Shown: positions 7,107 through 15,150 of the stretch, in pieces | Position numbering within the stretch: the stretch's first letter is position 1 | Layout: each line of letters opens with the position of its first letter | Origin: an uncultured Lachnospiraceae bacterium | Lineage (GTDB): Bacteria; Bacillota; Clostridia; Lachnospirales; Lachnospiraceae | Assembly: GCA_910578645.1 (NCBI GenBank) | Contig: CAJTQI010000001.1 | Coordinates: 372,001 to 436,000 of the forward strand | Direction: 5' to 3' | DNA: 64,000 nt | Notes under the pieces: model-generated | The model's input: only the letters and a program-made list of their open reading frames with translations | Databases searched by the model: none | Told to the model about the DNA's origin: nothing | Translations under genes and position numbers: made by a program

Positions 7107-8384
7107 ATGATAGACATTAAATTTTTAAGAGAGAACCCGGATATTGTCAAAGAGAATATCAGAAAGAAATTTCAGGACAATAAGATTGCTTTGGTAGATG
7201 AAGTAATTGAATTGGACGCGGAAGTCAGGAAAGTGCAGCAGGAAGGTGATGATATCCGTGCCAACAGAAATAAGATTTCAAAAGAAATTGGCGCACTGAT
7301 GGGACAAGGCAAAAAAGAAGAGGCGGAGGCTAAAAAAGCCGAGGTCGCTGCCAATGCAAAACGACTTGCAGAATTAGAGACAAAAGAAAATGAATTGCGT
7401 GAGAAGATTAAGAAAGATATGATGACTATTCCTAATATCATTGATTCTTCTGTCCCGATTGGTAAAGACGATTCTGAAAATGTTGAAATACAGAAATATG
7501 GCGAACCGGCAGTACCGGATTTTGAAATTCCTTACCACACAGAGATTATGGAGAAATTTCATGGTATTGATATGGATGCAGCAGGACGTGTGGCAGGCAA
7601 TGGTTTCTATTATTTGATGGGTGATATTGCCAGATTACACTCGGCAGTAATTTCTTATGCAAGAGACTTTATGATTAACAGAGGTTTTACCTACTGTATA
7701 CCTCCATTTATGATTCGAAGTGCAGTTGTGGACGGCGTCATGAGTTTCGCGGAGATGGATGCCATGATGTATAAGATTGAAGGAGAAGACTTATATCTGA
7801 TTGGAACATCCGAGCATTCTATGATTGGCAAATTTATTGACACAATTATTCCGGAGGAAGAACTTCCACATACACTTACGAGTTATTCCCCGTGTTTCCG
7901 TAAAGAAAAAGGAGCTCACGGTATTGAAGAGAGAGGAGTATACCGTATTCATCAATTTGAAAAGCAGGAAATGATTGTCGTATGTAAACCGGAAGAATCT
8001 AAAATGTGGTTTGATAAGTTATGGCAAAATACAGTAGATTTGTTCCGCAGCTTGGATATTCCTGTGAGGACAATTGAATGTTGTTCGGGAGACTTGGCAG
8101 ATTTGAAAGTGAAATCTTATGACGTGGAAGCATGGTCTCCCAGGCAGAAGAAATATTTTGAAGTGGGAAGCTGTTCTAATTTAGGAGATGCACAGGCCAG
8201 GAGACTGCGCATTCGTGTAAATGGCAAGGACGGTAAATATTTTGCCCACACATTAAATAATACAGTGGTAGCTCCGCCCAGAATGTTGATTGCATTTTTG
8301 GAAAATAATTTGCAGGCTGATGGCTCTGTACGTATTCCGGAAGTGCTCCGTCCATATATGGGTGGGTTGGATAAGATTCAATAA
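7107..8384 (+). CDS. serS: seryl-tRNA synthetase, 425 aa
   Basis: Charges tRNA-Ser. It has the two-part class II layout: an N-terminal coiled-coil arm (about 25-105, rich in K, E and A) and a catalytic domain with motif 2 at FRKEKGAHGIEERGVYRIHQF-like residues. Motif 3 is unusual: it reads NNTVVAPPRMLIAFLENN instead of the common bacterial NGSGLAVGR pattern, though the key arginine is kept in PPRM. I start at 7107 because GGAGG lies 6 nt upstream. The 108-bp leader is too short for a T-box. Confidence 0.95.
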   Translation: MIDIKFLRENPDIVKENIRKKFQDNKIALVDEVIELDAEVRKVQQEGDDIRANRNKISKEIGALMGQGKKEEAEAKKAEVAANAKRLAELETKENELREKIKKDMMTIPNIIDSSVPIGKDDSENVEIQKYGEPAVPDFEIPYHTEIMEKFHGIDMDAAGRVAGNGFYYLMGDIARLHSAVISYARDFMINRGFTYCIPPFMIRSAVVDGVMSFAEMDAMMYKIEGEDLYLIGTSEHSMIGKFIDTIIPEEELPHTLTSYSPCFRKEKGAHGIEERGVYRIHQFEKQEMIVVCKPEESKMWFDKLWQNTVDLFRSLDIPVRTIECCSGDLADLKVKSYDVEAWSPRQKKYFEVGSCSNLGDAQARRLRIRVNGKDGKYFAHTLNNTVVAPPRMLIAFLENNLQADGSVRIPEVLRPYMGGLDKIQ

Positions 8385-8407
8385 GATTATGAAAAGGGGA
8401 TGGAATT

Positions 8408-9292
8408 TTGCATAAATTTATGCGGGCCGTCGGTTTTAGTAATTTAACTGACCGGCAAGAGCAGCAACGGCTAATTACCGATATTATTTTAAATGCATCA
8501 CACCGTTCTTATACGTCTAATGGAAAAGAAACCTTACTTGCAGAATTTTGTGAAGATTTTGCTAAGGATATAGGAATCGCTGTCTGTGGCGAGTTTGACG
8601 AAAAAGATAAGTTTACTTATGACTACTATTATCCTTACTTAAGAGGTACAGGAGTCAGTTCCTGTGAGGATGTGTCTGTTGAGCGGCATGCAGATAAAGA
8701 ATCTTATGCAGGGGTGTGTGATGATATAAAAGTAGGAGTAAGCTTAATCTTTTATCTACAGAATATGGTGCCCTATGTGAAAGCACAGTATGAGAATACG
8801 CTTCCAATCAGAGGAACGACTCTTACGTTGTCTGGTTTGTCACTGAAAGGGAATATCATATTGCCAATCAGGAAAAATGAGAGACAGAAGCAGAAAGTCC
8901 AGAAAGCTTCCATCAATAGAAACCAATTGATAGACGCAGCCAGAAAAGGTGACGAAGATGCAATAGAGACCTTGACACTAGAAGATATGGATACTTATAC
9001 ATCTATCTCTAAGAAAATTTTGTCAGAAGATGTCTTCAGCCTGGTTGATACTTACTTTATGCCTTACGGTGTGGAGTGCGACCAATATTCTGTGATGGGT
9101 GAGATTCTTGACATGTCTTTGAGAGTAAATAAAATCACGGAAGAAGAGATATATGTGATGCGCTTAAGCTGTAATGATTTACAGTTTGATGTATGTATCA
9201 ACAAACAGGATTTGTATGGAGAGCCGCAAGTAGGCAGAAGGTTTAAAGGAATTGTGTGGTTGCAAGGGTATATTAATTATCCTGCAGGATAA
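8408..9292 (+). CDS. DUF3881 family protein, 294 aa
   Basis: A soluble protein of unknown function, recognisable as DUF3881 by its start (MRAVGFSNLTDRQEQ) and a central YYYPYLRGTG segment. The family appears largely restricted to Lachnospiraceae and often follows serS. The TTG start at 8408 has AAAGGGGATGG upstream; ATG at 8420 is the alternative. No signal peptide, membrane helix or catalytic motif is visible. It is 23 bp from serS and likely co-transcribed. Confidence 0.8.
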   Translation: MHKFMRAVGFSNLTDRQEQQRLITDIILNASHRSYTSNGKETLLAEFCEDFAKDIGIAVCGEFDEKDKFTYDYYYPYLRGTGVSSCEDVSVERHADKESYAGVCDDIKVGVSLIFYLQNMVPYVKAQYENTLPIRGTTLTLSGLSLKGNIILPIRKNERQKQKVQKASINRNQLIDAARKGDEDAIETLTLEDMDTYTSISKKILSEDVFSLVDTYFMPYGVECDQYSVMGEILDMSLRVNKITEEEIYVMRLSCNDLQFDVCINKQDLYGEPQVGRRFKGIVWLQGYINYPAG

Positions 9293-9311
9293 AGGATATA
9301 TTAAGAAATGA

Positions 9312-9333
9312 TACTCTTTATTTATTGAGGGTA
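9312..9333. repeat. short palindromic intergenic repeat, copy 1
   Basis: A 22-bp imperfect palindrome beginning TACTCT and ending GAGGGTA. It matches the copies at 15025-15046 and 25686-25707. No T-tract follows and the function is unknown. Confidence 0.55.
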
Positions 9334-9453
9334 AGGCATTCATAAATATTTCTTACCAGATTGTATACTATTGTTGCAAATTATTATTTTATATTGTATA
9401 ATATATAAGTCCTATTAATTCGTATAGATGGATTAATCTGGTTTGAAGTAGTT

Positions 9454-9525
9454 GTTCCCTTAGTTAAATGGATATAACAGGAGCCTCCTAAGCCCCAGTT
9501 GTGAGTTCGATTCTCGCAGGGAACG
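9454..9525 (+). tRNA. tRNA-Arg (anticodon CCT)
   Basis: It folds as a cloverleaf. The acceptor stem GTTCCCT pairs with AGGGAAC, the D-stem is GTTA/TAAC, and the anticodon loop carries CCT flanked by CT and AA. The T-stem is GTGAG/CTCGC around TTCGATT. The anticodon stem has one A-C mismatch. The discriminator is G and no CCA is encoded. It reads the AGG arginine codon. Confidence 0.93.
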
Positions 9526-9533
9526 TCGCAAAG

Positions 9534-9572
9534 GCTGTAAATTCAAAGATTATTGGATTTACGGCTTTTTTG
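9534..9572 (+). terminator. Rho-independent terminator after tRNA-Arg
   Basis: An 11-bp stem (GCTGTAAATTC with GGATTTACGGC, two G-U pairs) is followed directly by a run of T. It ends 47 nt past the tRNA. Confidence 0.85.
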
Positions 9573-9578
9573 TTTTAC

Positions 9579-9607
9579 TTGACATATAAAAAAGAATTAC
9601 ATACAAT
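9579..9607 (+). promoter_or_regulatory. sigma-A promoter of the exonuclease gene
   Basis: A consensus -35 TTGACA (9579-9584), a 17-bp spacer and -10 TACAAT (9602-9607), 83 bp before the exonuclease start. Confidence 0.75.
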
Positions 9608-9689
9608 ATTTCTAATTTGTAAAAACTATATACTTTATAAGAATTATATTTATGTATTGCGTATATATTTTAAAGGAATGATAGAATAG

Positions 9690-10664
9690 ATGAATTATAT
9701 TATCATGGATTTAGAATGGAACCAAAGCAATAACGGAAAAGAGGAAGTGTCAAAATTGCTTCCCTTTGAAATTATTGAAATTGGGGCCATAAAATTAAAT
9801 AGCGACAGAAAAAAAATTGATGAATTTTCCAAGCTGATTAAACCACAAGTATACCATGAAATGCATCGTATCACTGGTAGATTGATTCATTTGGAGATGG
9901 AGCAGTTGGAAAAAGGACATCCTTTTGTGGAAGTGATGGAAGAATTTCGTAAGTGGTGTGGAGAAAATTATATTTTCTGTACATGGGGTCCTCTTGATTT
10001 AACAGAATTACAAAGAAATATGAGGTATTATGGACTAGAGCAACTTTCGGACAGACCAATTGAGTTTCTGGATGTACAAAAACTGTTCAGTATTGCATAT
10101 GAAGACAGAAAATCCAGACGGACATTGGAATATGCCATAGATTTTCTTAACATCGAGAAGGATATTCCCTTTCACCGCGCTTTCAGCGATGCATACTATA
10201 CTGCGAAAATATTGGCACATTTAGAGGAATCCGTTTTAGAAAACTATTCTTTTGATGTGTTTCATCTTCCAAAAGACAAAAAATCTGAGATACATGTTGT
10301 CTTTGACACGTATAAAAAATATATTTCCCGAGGATTTGATGATAAGACACAAGTGTTATCAGATAAGACGGTTACCACAACGAAATGTTATCTGTGTGAC
10401 AAAAATCTTCGTAAAAAAATCCGTTGGTTTTCTCCCAACGGAAAACATTATTACAGTGTGTCATTCTGCGAAAAACATGGTTATATGAAATCTAAAATCA
10501 GGATACGGAAATCGGAAGACGCAAAAGTTTATGCTGTCAAGACAGAAAAATTTATTACGGAGGCCGATGTTGAGAGCATCCGTAATAAACAAGAGAAATC
10601 AAAGAAACAAAGAAGAGGAAAGAAAACGTCTAAAAATCCAGATTGTCAAAGTCTTCAAAGTTAG
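9690..10664 (+). CDS. DEDDh-type 3'-5' exonuclease with C-terminal zinc-binding tail, 324 aa
   Basis: The N-terminal ~180 residues form an RNase T/DnaQ-like exonuclease of the KapD/ERI-1-like group. Acidic residues D7 and E9 lie in IIMDLEW, an aspartate at 103 in WGPLDL, and H162 with D167 in FHRAFSDAYYTA, so the DEDDh set is complete. The C-terminal part has C233-x2-C236 and C260-x2-H263, probably a zinc ribbon. The C-terminus is strongly basic, suggesting a nucleic-acid substrate. It stands alone behind its own promoter and its last 35 bp overlap the convergent carboxypeptidase gene. Confidence 0.85.
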   Translation: MNYIIMDLEWNQSNNGKEEVSKLLPFEIIEIGAIKLNSDRKKIDEFSKLIKPQVYHEMHRITGRLIHLEMEQLEKGHPFVEVMEEFRKWCGENYIFCTWGPLDLTELQRNMRYYGLEQLSDRPIEFLDVQKLFSIAYEDRKSRRTLEYAIDFLNIEKDIPFHRAFSDAYYTAKILAHLEESVLENYSFDVFHLPKDKKSEIHVVFDTYKKYISRGFDDKTQVLSDKTVTTTKCYLCDKNLRKKIRWFSPNGKHYYSVSFCEKHGYMKSKIRIRKSEDAKVYAVKTEKFITEADVESIRNKQEKSKKQRRGKKTSKNPDCQSLQS

Positions 10665-12120
10665 ATTGCATTCTTTCTCTACGTTTCTGCTTTCTTTTCA
10701 CACGGTTTTTTCTTCGTTTTGCATTTTGGTTATTCATAATAAGCGCTCTGGCCACGAACAACATTATAACGGTTCCGGCAAAAAGAAGTATACCAAGCAG
10801 GACCTTTTTCACATTGACAAAAATTGTATTGTCTTGAGAAGGTTCTGCTTCTTTTTCTGTTTTTTCTACGCTTACATTACTCGTTTCAATGTTCGTATCA
10901 AAATTATAAGTGGAAGTATTGTCCGTTGCTAAGTTAAGATAAGCGCTTCCAACATAAGTGTCATGATAAGAATACCTGATTTGTGCAATACGGTTTTCGT
11001 CCGAAGAGCTGTAATCTATGCTGGAATCCAGGTCATCAAAAGATATTGTATTGGGTATAATAACATAGCTGTCCGTATCAATAGATAAAAGTGGTTTGGA
11101 ACTCCCGAAAATATCATTTCCGGTCTGTAAGAAACCGGAAACCTCCATCTGGTATTCGTCCTCATGTTCGGAAATATTCATTACCTGGAAGTTATTAAAT
11201 CCATAATCAAACAATTCTACCGTATCTGTAAACTGGCTTGGTGATTCTTCTTTGAATACGACACACACAAGTTTCATTCCGTTTCGTTCCGCACAGCTTA
11301 CAAGAGTCTGGTGGGCTTCATCGGTATAACCAGTTTTACCTCCTATAATACCGTCATAAGAAATTTCTCCGGTTATAAGTTTATGTTTATTTTTTAAGTA
11401 AAAATCATCGGGTTGTGTGGCGGTCGGTTCAAAATGATAACGAGGGGTGTTACCTATTTTACAGAGCATCTCATTTTGGAAAAAATGGCTTGAAATTATG
11501 GCAAGGTCGTAGGCGGAAGTATAGTGGTTATCATCGTGCAGACCATTTGCATTCATAAAGTGGCTGTCTGTGCAACCGAGTTCTGTGGCACGCTTGTTCA
11601 TCAAGTCTATAAAACCGTCAATTGTGCCGGAAATATATTCTCCCACAGCATTGGACACCTCATTGGCGGAGCCTACCAGAATACCGTAAAGACACTGCTC
11701 TAAGGTAATTGACTCTCCTTCATCCATTCCCATGTTAGAACCTCCTACCGGAACGGTGAATACCGCGTCATGGGAAAAAGAAACCATATCGTCAAGATTA
11801 CCTTGTTCTGCGGCTAACAGACAGGTAAGGATTTTGGTTGTGCTGGCGGGATACATTTTTTTATGAATATCTTTTGCATATAAAATAACGCCGGTGTTGG
11901 AGTCCATCAGAATCGCAGACTCCGCGCTGATTGCGGGGCCCACCGGCCAGTTTTCGATTTCATTTGATTCGATGGGAAGCGCTTTTCTTGCCTCCGCTTC
12001 CGCTTCTAATTCTTCTAAAGTTGCATAGGAAATCATAGGGGTGCCTAAAAAAAACCCGATAAGAATAAAAAGAGGGGAAAGAAAACAAACAGTTTTTTTT
12101 ATAGTATATGAAAAAAACAT
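10630..12120 (-). CDS. D-alanyl-D-alanine carboxypeptidase (DacF-like), 496 aa
   Basis: A penicillin-binding peptidase of family S11 that trims the terminal D-Ala of peptidoglycan peptides. A signal peptide lies at about 8-33. The three active-site motifs are S93-TTK in PASTTK, S151-A-N and K262-T-G. The long C-terminal region carries a membrane helix (about 440-465) and a very basic cytoplasmic end, so the protein may be anchored at its C-terminus. I start at 12120 with AAAGG 9 nt upstream; an in-frame start at 12210 would precede the signal peptide with 30 unlikely residues. The second motif is SAN rather than the commoner SGN. Confidence 0.92.
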   Translation of the reverse strand: MFFSYTIKKTVCFLSPLFILIGFFLGTPMISYATLEELEAEAEARKALPIESNEIENWPVGPAISAESAILMDSNTGVILYAKDIHKKMYPASTTKILTCLLAAEQGNLDDMVSFSHDAVFTVPVGGSNMGMDEGESITLEQCLYGILVGSANEVSNAVGEYISGTIDGFIDLMNKRATELGCTDSHFMNANGLHDDNHYTSAYDLAIISSHFFQNEMLCKIGNTPRYHFEPTATQPDDFYLKNKHKLITGEISYDGIIGGKTGYTDEAHQTLVSCAERNGMKLVCVVFKEESPSQFTDTVELFDYGFNNFQVMNISEHEDEYQMEVSGFLQTGNDIFGSSKPLLSIDTDSYVIIPNTISFDDLDSSIDYSSSDENRIAQIRYSYHDTYVGSAYLNLATDNTSTYNFDTNIETSNVSVEKTEKEAEPSQDNTIFVNVKKVLLGILLFAGTVIMLFVARALIMNNQNAKRRKNRVKRKQKRRERMQSNFEDFDNLDF

Positions 12121-12286
12121 AGTGCCAAGCCTTTCTATGATAGAGAAGTATATGTCAAAATGCCATATTTTATGACAGTATGAGTTACTAAAGTAATCAT
12201 TTACCATCATACACTATTTTTGCCAAAAACAGTAGATAATTCACAAAAAATACAAAATATGCTATAAAAAGAAATAAATGGAATTG

Positions 12287-12315
12287 TTGTGCCTGTTCTT
12301 TTTTTGTGCTATACT
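12287..12315 (+). promoter_or_regulatory. promoter of trmB
   Basis: -35 TTGTGC (12287-12292), a 17-bp spacer and -10 TATACT (12310-12315), 57 bp before trmB, in the spacer divergent from the carboxypeptidase gene. Confidence 0.6.
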
Positions 12316-12372
12316 TGCATGTACTTAAGTGTATATTAGAAATGTGGACAAGCTAAAGGTGAGATACAAAAA

Positions 12373-13011
12373 ATGAGATTACGAAATGTAACAGGCTCCA
12401 GGGAAGTAATTGCTAAGAGCGCTTATGTTGTGCATAAGCCGGAAGATTATAAAGGAAAATGGAATGAAATATTTGGCAATAACCATAAGATTCGTATAGA
12501 AATTGGTATGGGGAAAGGCCGGTTTATTATGGATTTAGCAAGAATGAATCCGGATATCAATTATGTAGGAATTGAGAAATATTCCAGCGTCCTTCTCAGA
12601 GGTATTCAGAAGATGGAAGCAGAACCGCTTCCAAACTTGTATTTTATCCGTATGGATGCAGAAGAAATCACAGAAGTATTTGGAGCTGGGGAAGTAGACA
12701 GAATATATTTGAATTTTTCGGACCCTTGGCCAAAAGACAGACATGCCAAGAGAAGATTGCCTTCCCGTGAATTTTTACACCGCTATGATGGAATACTAGT
12801 GAAGAATGGGGTGATAGAATTTAAGACGGACAATTCTGATTTGTTTAGGTTTGCCTTGGAAGAGATTGAACCATCCGGTTGGCGCTTAGAGAAAATAACA
12901 GAGGATTTGCATCATGATGAAGAGATGATGAAGGACAACGTTATGACGGAATATGAAGAAAAATTTTCTTCTATTGGTAATCCAATCTTTAAATATGTTA
13001 TTTCGAGGTAA
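12373..13011 (+). CDS. trmB: tRNA (guanine-N7)-methyltransferase, 212 aa
   Basis: Methylates G46 of tRNA with SAM. The SAM-binding motif EIGMGKGRFI lies at about 41-50 and the family hallmark NFSDPWPKDRHAKRRL at about 115-130. The length and the C-terminal YEEKF segment are typical. It has its own promoter, and thioredoxin follows 94 bp later. Confidence 0.95.
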   Translation: MRLRNVTGSREVIAKSAYVVHKPEDYKGKWNEIFGNNHKIRIEIGMGKGRFIMDLARMNPDINYVGIEKYSSVLLRGIQKMEAEPLPNLYFIRMDAEEITEVFGAGEVDRIYLNFSDPWPKDRHAKRRLPSREFLHRYDGILVKNGVIEFKTDNSDLFRFALEEIEPSGWRLEKITEDLHHDEEMMKDNVMTEYEEKFSSIGNPIFKYVISR

Positions 13012-13105
13012 TCAGTAACAATGGAAATCATATACCCGTTCAGTGTATGACAGGGTATTTGGCTAATTATAAATGATGGGAAACATATACAGGAAGGAGA
13101 TTGTT

Positions 13106-13423
13106 ATGGAACACAAATTTACAACTGCTAATTTTGATGGGGAAGTGTTAAAAGCGGAGATGCCGGTGTTTGTGGATTTCTATGCGGACTGGTGCGGGCC
13201 TTGTAAGATGATGGCACCGATTGTAAAGCAGCTTGCAGAAGAATATGACGGTAAACTCAAGGTAGGTAAGTGTAATATTGATGAGGAAGACGGGCTTGCC
13301 AGAATGTACCGTGTAATGTCTATTCCTACAATGAAGATTTTTGTGGATGGCAAGGACGTGTCGACAATTGTTGGGGCTGTGCCGAAGGAACAAATTGTGG
13401 AAGAGATTAAGAAAGTATTATAA
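13106..13423 (+). CDS. trxA: thioredoxin, 105 aa
   Basis: A cytoplasmic disulfide reductase with the active site C30-G-P-C33 in ADWCGPCK, the cis-proline in SIPTMKIF, and the usual length. I start at ATG 13106, which has AGGAAGGAG upstream. A strong terminator follows. Confidence 0.96.
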   Translation: MEHKFTTANFDGEVLKAEMPVFVDFYADWCGPCKMMAPIVKQLAEEYDGKLKVGKCNIDEEDGLARMYRVMSIPTMKIFVDGKDVSTIVGAVPKEQIVEEIKKVL

Positions 13424-13442
13424 AAGGTTTGTAAAAACAAAA

Positions 13443-13474
13443 AAGAAAGGCTGTTTCATAAGCCTTTCTTTTTT
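13443..13474. terminator. terminator between trxA and the antiporter gene
   Basis: A perfect 10-bp stem AAGAAAGGCT/AGCCTTTCTT with an 8-nt loop is followed by T residues. It lies between convergent genes, and its A- and T-flanks let it act in either direction. Confidence 0.88.
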
Positions 13475-13477
13475 ATG

Positions 13478-13512
13478 GTATAAGAAATTCCCCCTCTTAT
13501 CCGAATTCGCTC
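13478..13512. repeat. post-terminator repeat, copy 1
   Basis: The stretch beginning GTATAAGAAATTC and containing CTTATCCGA resembles a second copy at 37864-37896. In both places it directly follows the T-run of a terminator. Confidence 0.45.
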
Positions 13513-13528
13513 TTTTTTCTATTGGAAA

Positions 13529-14722
13529 TTAAGCTGCCGCAGCGCCTTCTTGCTTATCATCTTTTGCATAAAGCAGCTTTAGTATAATCGGAGTTGCGAT
13601 GGAAGAAACCAAAATCAGAAGGATTACTGCGGTAAAATAATCAGCAGTTAAAAGTCCTGTATCCAAACCTTTCTGTGCAACGATTAAGGCGACCTCACCT
13701 CTCGTCATCATGCCTACGCCAATCTTTAATGAATCGGAAAGACTATACCTGCATATTTTGCTGATTAGACCACAACCGATAATCTTGGCTCCAAGGGCAA
13801 CGAGCACGAAACAGATACAAAATGCGAAGAGCTTTCCGTTCATGGCGTCAAAGGAAGTCTTAAGTCCGATACTCGTAAAAAATATAGGGCCAAAGAACAT
13901 ATAGGAACTGACATCAATTTTGCGTTCTATGTACTCATTATCACTCAAACTGCACAATACGACACCTGCTATGTATGCTCCGGTGATATCTGCGATACCG
14001 AAATATTTTTCCGCCACATAGGAGAGGGCAAAACAAAACGCCAGACTGACAATGGGGATACGCCTTGTATGAGGATATCGTTTATCCAGATTGGCAAATA
14101 TCTTATATACAACATAACCGCCTACAATCGCAACTATGAAGAAAGCAATTGTTTTTAAGACGACCATCCCAGGATTGGAGTTTGGGTCTTTAAAACCGAT
14201 TACAAAGGTCAGAACAATGATACCGATTACGTCGTCGATAATCGCGGCGCTGACGATAGTGGTTCCGACTTTGCTTTTTATTTTGCCAAGTTCTTGCAGG
14301 GAGGCGACGGTAATACTGACGCTGGTTGCAGTCATAATTGTTCCGATAAAGACTGCTTTATAGAAATTATCACTTCCCCAAGGCGCCACACCGTAAAATC
14401 CCATGTAAAGAAACGCACCTAATACAAGAGGAGCAAAAACGCCTGCACATGCAATAAGAAAAGCGATGGGGCCGGTCTTGATAAGTTCCTTTAAGTCTGA
14501 TTCAAGACCTACCTCAAACATAAGGATGATGACGCCGATTTCTGCCAATTGAGTAATAAACTCCGTGTGGTTAATCCATCCAAGAACACAAGGGCCAACC
14601 AATAGACCGGCGATAATCTGTCCCACAACCTGGGGAGCTTTACACTTCCTTGCGACTATGCCAAAAAATTTAGCCAAAAGTAAGATAATCGCAAGGTCTC
14701 TTAAAACTTCATATGATTCCAT
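13529..14722 (-). CDS. CPA2-family cation/proton antiporter, 397 aa
   Basis: A polytopic membrane protein with about 12 helices, exchanging Na+ or K+ for protons. Family features include VVGQIIAGLLVGPCVLG near the N-terminus, IMTATSVSITVASLQELG, the discontinuous-helix region SAAIIDDVIGIIVL with the paired aspartates used for ion binding, and MMTRGEVALIVAQKG near the C-terminus. No C-terminal TrkA-N domain is present. I start at 14722 because GGAGG lies 5 nt upstream. Whether it prefers Na+ or K+ cannot be told. Confidence 0.9.
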   Translation of the reverse strand: MESYEVLRDLAIILLLAKFFGIVARKCKAPQVVGQIIAGLLVGPCVLGWINHTEFITQLAEIGVIILMFEVGLESDLKELIKTGPIAFLIACAGVFAPLVLGAFLYMGFYGVAPWGSDNFYKAVFIGTIMTATSVSITVASLQELGKIKSKVGTTIVSAAIIDDVIGIIVLTFVIGFKDPNSNPGMVVLKTIAFFIVAIVGGYVVYKIFANLDKRYPHTRRIPIVSLAFCFALSYVAEKYFGIADITGAYIAGVVLCSLSDNEYIERKIDVSSYMFFGPIFFTSIGLKTSFDAMNGKLFAFCICFVLVALGAKIIGCGLISKICRYSLSDSLKIGVGMMTRGEVALIVAQKGLDTGLLTADYFTAVILLILVSSIATPIILKLLYAKDDKQEGAAAA

Positions 14723-14814
14723 AATATCCTCCATATCAATTAAGATAATATTCACATTTAGTTATAGCGGTAAAATGTATCGGTGTCAATGTTTGACATA
14801 GAAATTGACGAGAA

Positions 14815-14853
14815 AAATAAAAAAGAAAACACCGGACTTTTAATCAATCCGGT
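14815..14853 (-). terminator. terminator of tRNA-Pro
   Basis: On the minus strand the arms ACCGGA and TCCGGT form a stem followed by TTTTCTTTTTT. It lies 19 bp past the tRNA. Confidence 0.75.
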
Positions 14854-14871
14854 ATTTCCCATTTACATTAG

Positions 14872-14945
14872 TCGAAGCGACGGGATTCGAACCCACGACC
14901 TCTGCGTCCCGAACGCAGCGCTCTACCAAACTGAGCCACGCTTCG
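14872..14945 (-). tRNA. tRNA-Pro (anticodon CGG)
   Basis: A complete cloverleaf on the minus strand: acceptor CGAAGCG/CGCTTCG, anticodon stem CTGCG/CGCAG around TTCGGGA with anticodon CGG, T-arm GTGGG-TTCGAAT-CCCGT, discriminator A. No CCA is encoded. It reads the CCG proline codon. Confidence 0.95.
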
Positions 14946-15024
14946 AACTTATGAACAATTAGAATCATACATCATATGACAGGTGTTTGTCAAGAGGTAA
15001 AACAGAAGTTTCAATGGAGTAAGA

Positions 15025-15046
15025 TACCCTTTGTTCACTGAGGGTA
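15025..15046. repeat. short palindromic intergenic repeat, copy 2
   Basis: A 22-bp hairpin with outer arms TACCCT and AGGGTA around TTGTTCACTG. It is the best-formed of three copies and lies about 100 bp upstream of the GH127 gene. Confidence 0.6.
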
Positions 15047-15080
15047 TGATAAATTTTTATCTTCATATATGATGACGTAT

Positions 15081-15100
15081 AGTTTAGCACGTGATAAACT
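15081..15100. promoter_or_regulatory. operator-like palindrome upstream of the GH127 gene
   Basis: A 20-bp near-perfect palindrome AGTTTAGCACGTGATAAACT, centred on CACGTG, ends 50 bp before the GTG start. It is the right size for a dimeric regulator controlling the two glycosidase genes. It shares the CACGTG core with parS but has different arm spacing, so I do not call it parS. Confidence 0.5.
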
Positions 15101-15150
15101 ATTTAATAAATTTATATGATTAAATAATGTATTGGAATGGAGGGTAATCA

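Noticed and set aside
9501..9689. 62-codon open frame over the end of tRNA-Arg
   Set aside because: It overlaps the tRNA and its terminator hairpin, has no ribosome binding site, and runs into the exonuclease start.
15081..15100. Another parS site at the CACGTG palindrome before the GH127 gene
   Set aside because: Relative to parS it has two extra bases in each half between the GTTT/AAAC arms and the CACGTG core, so the spacing does not fit ParB recognition.
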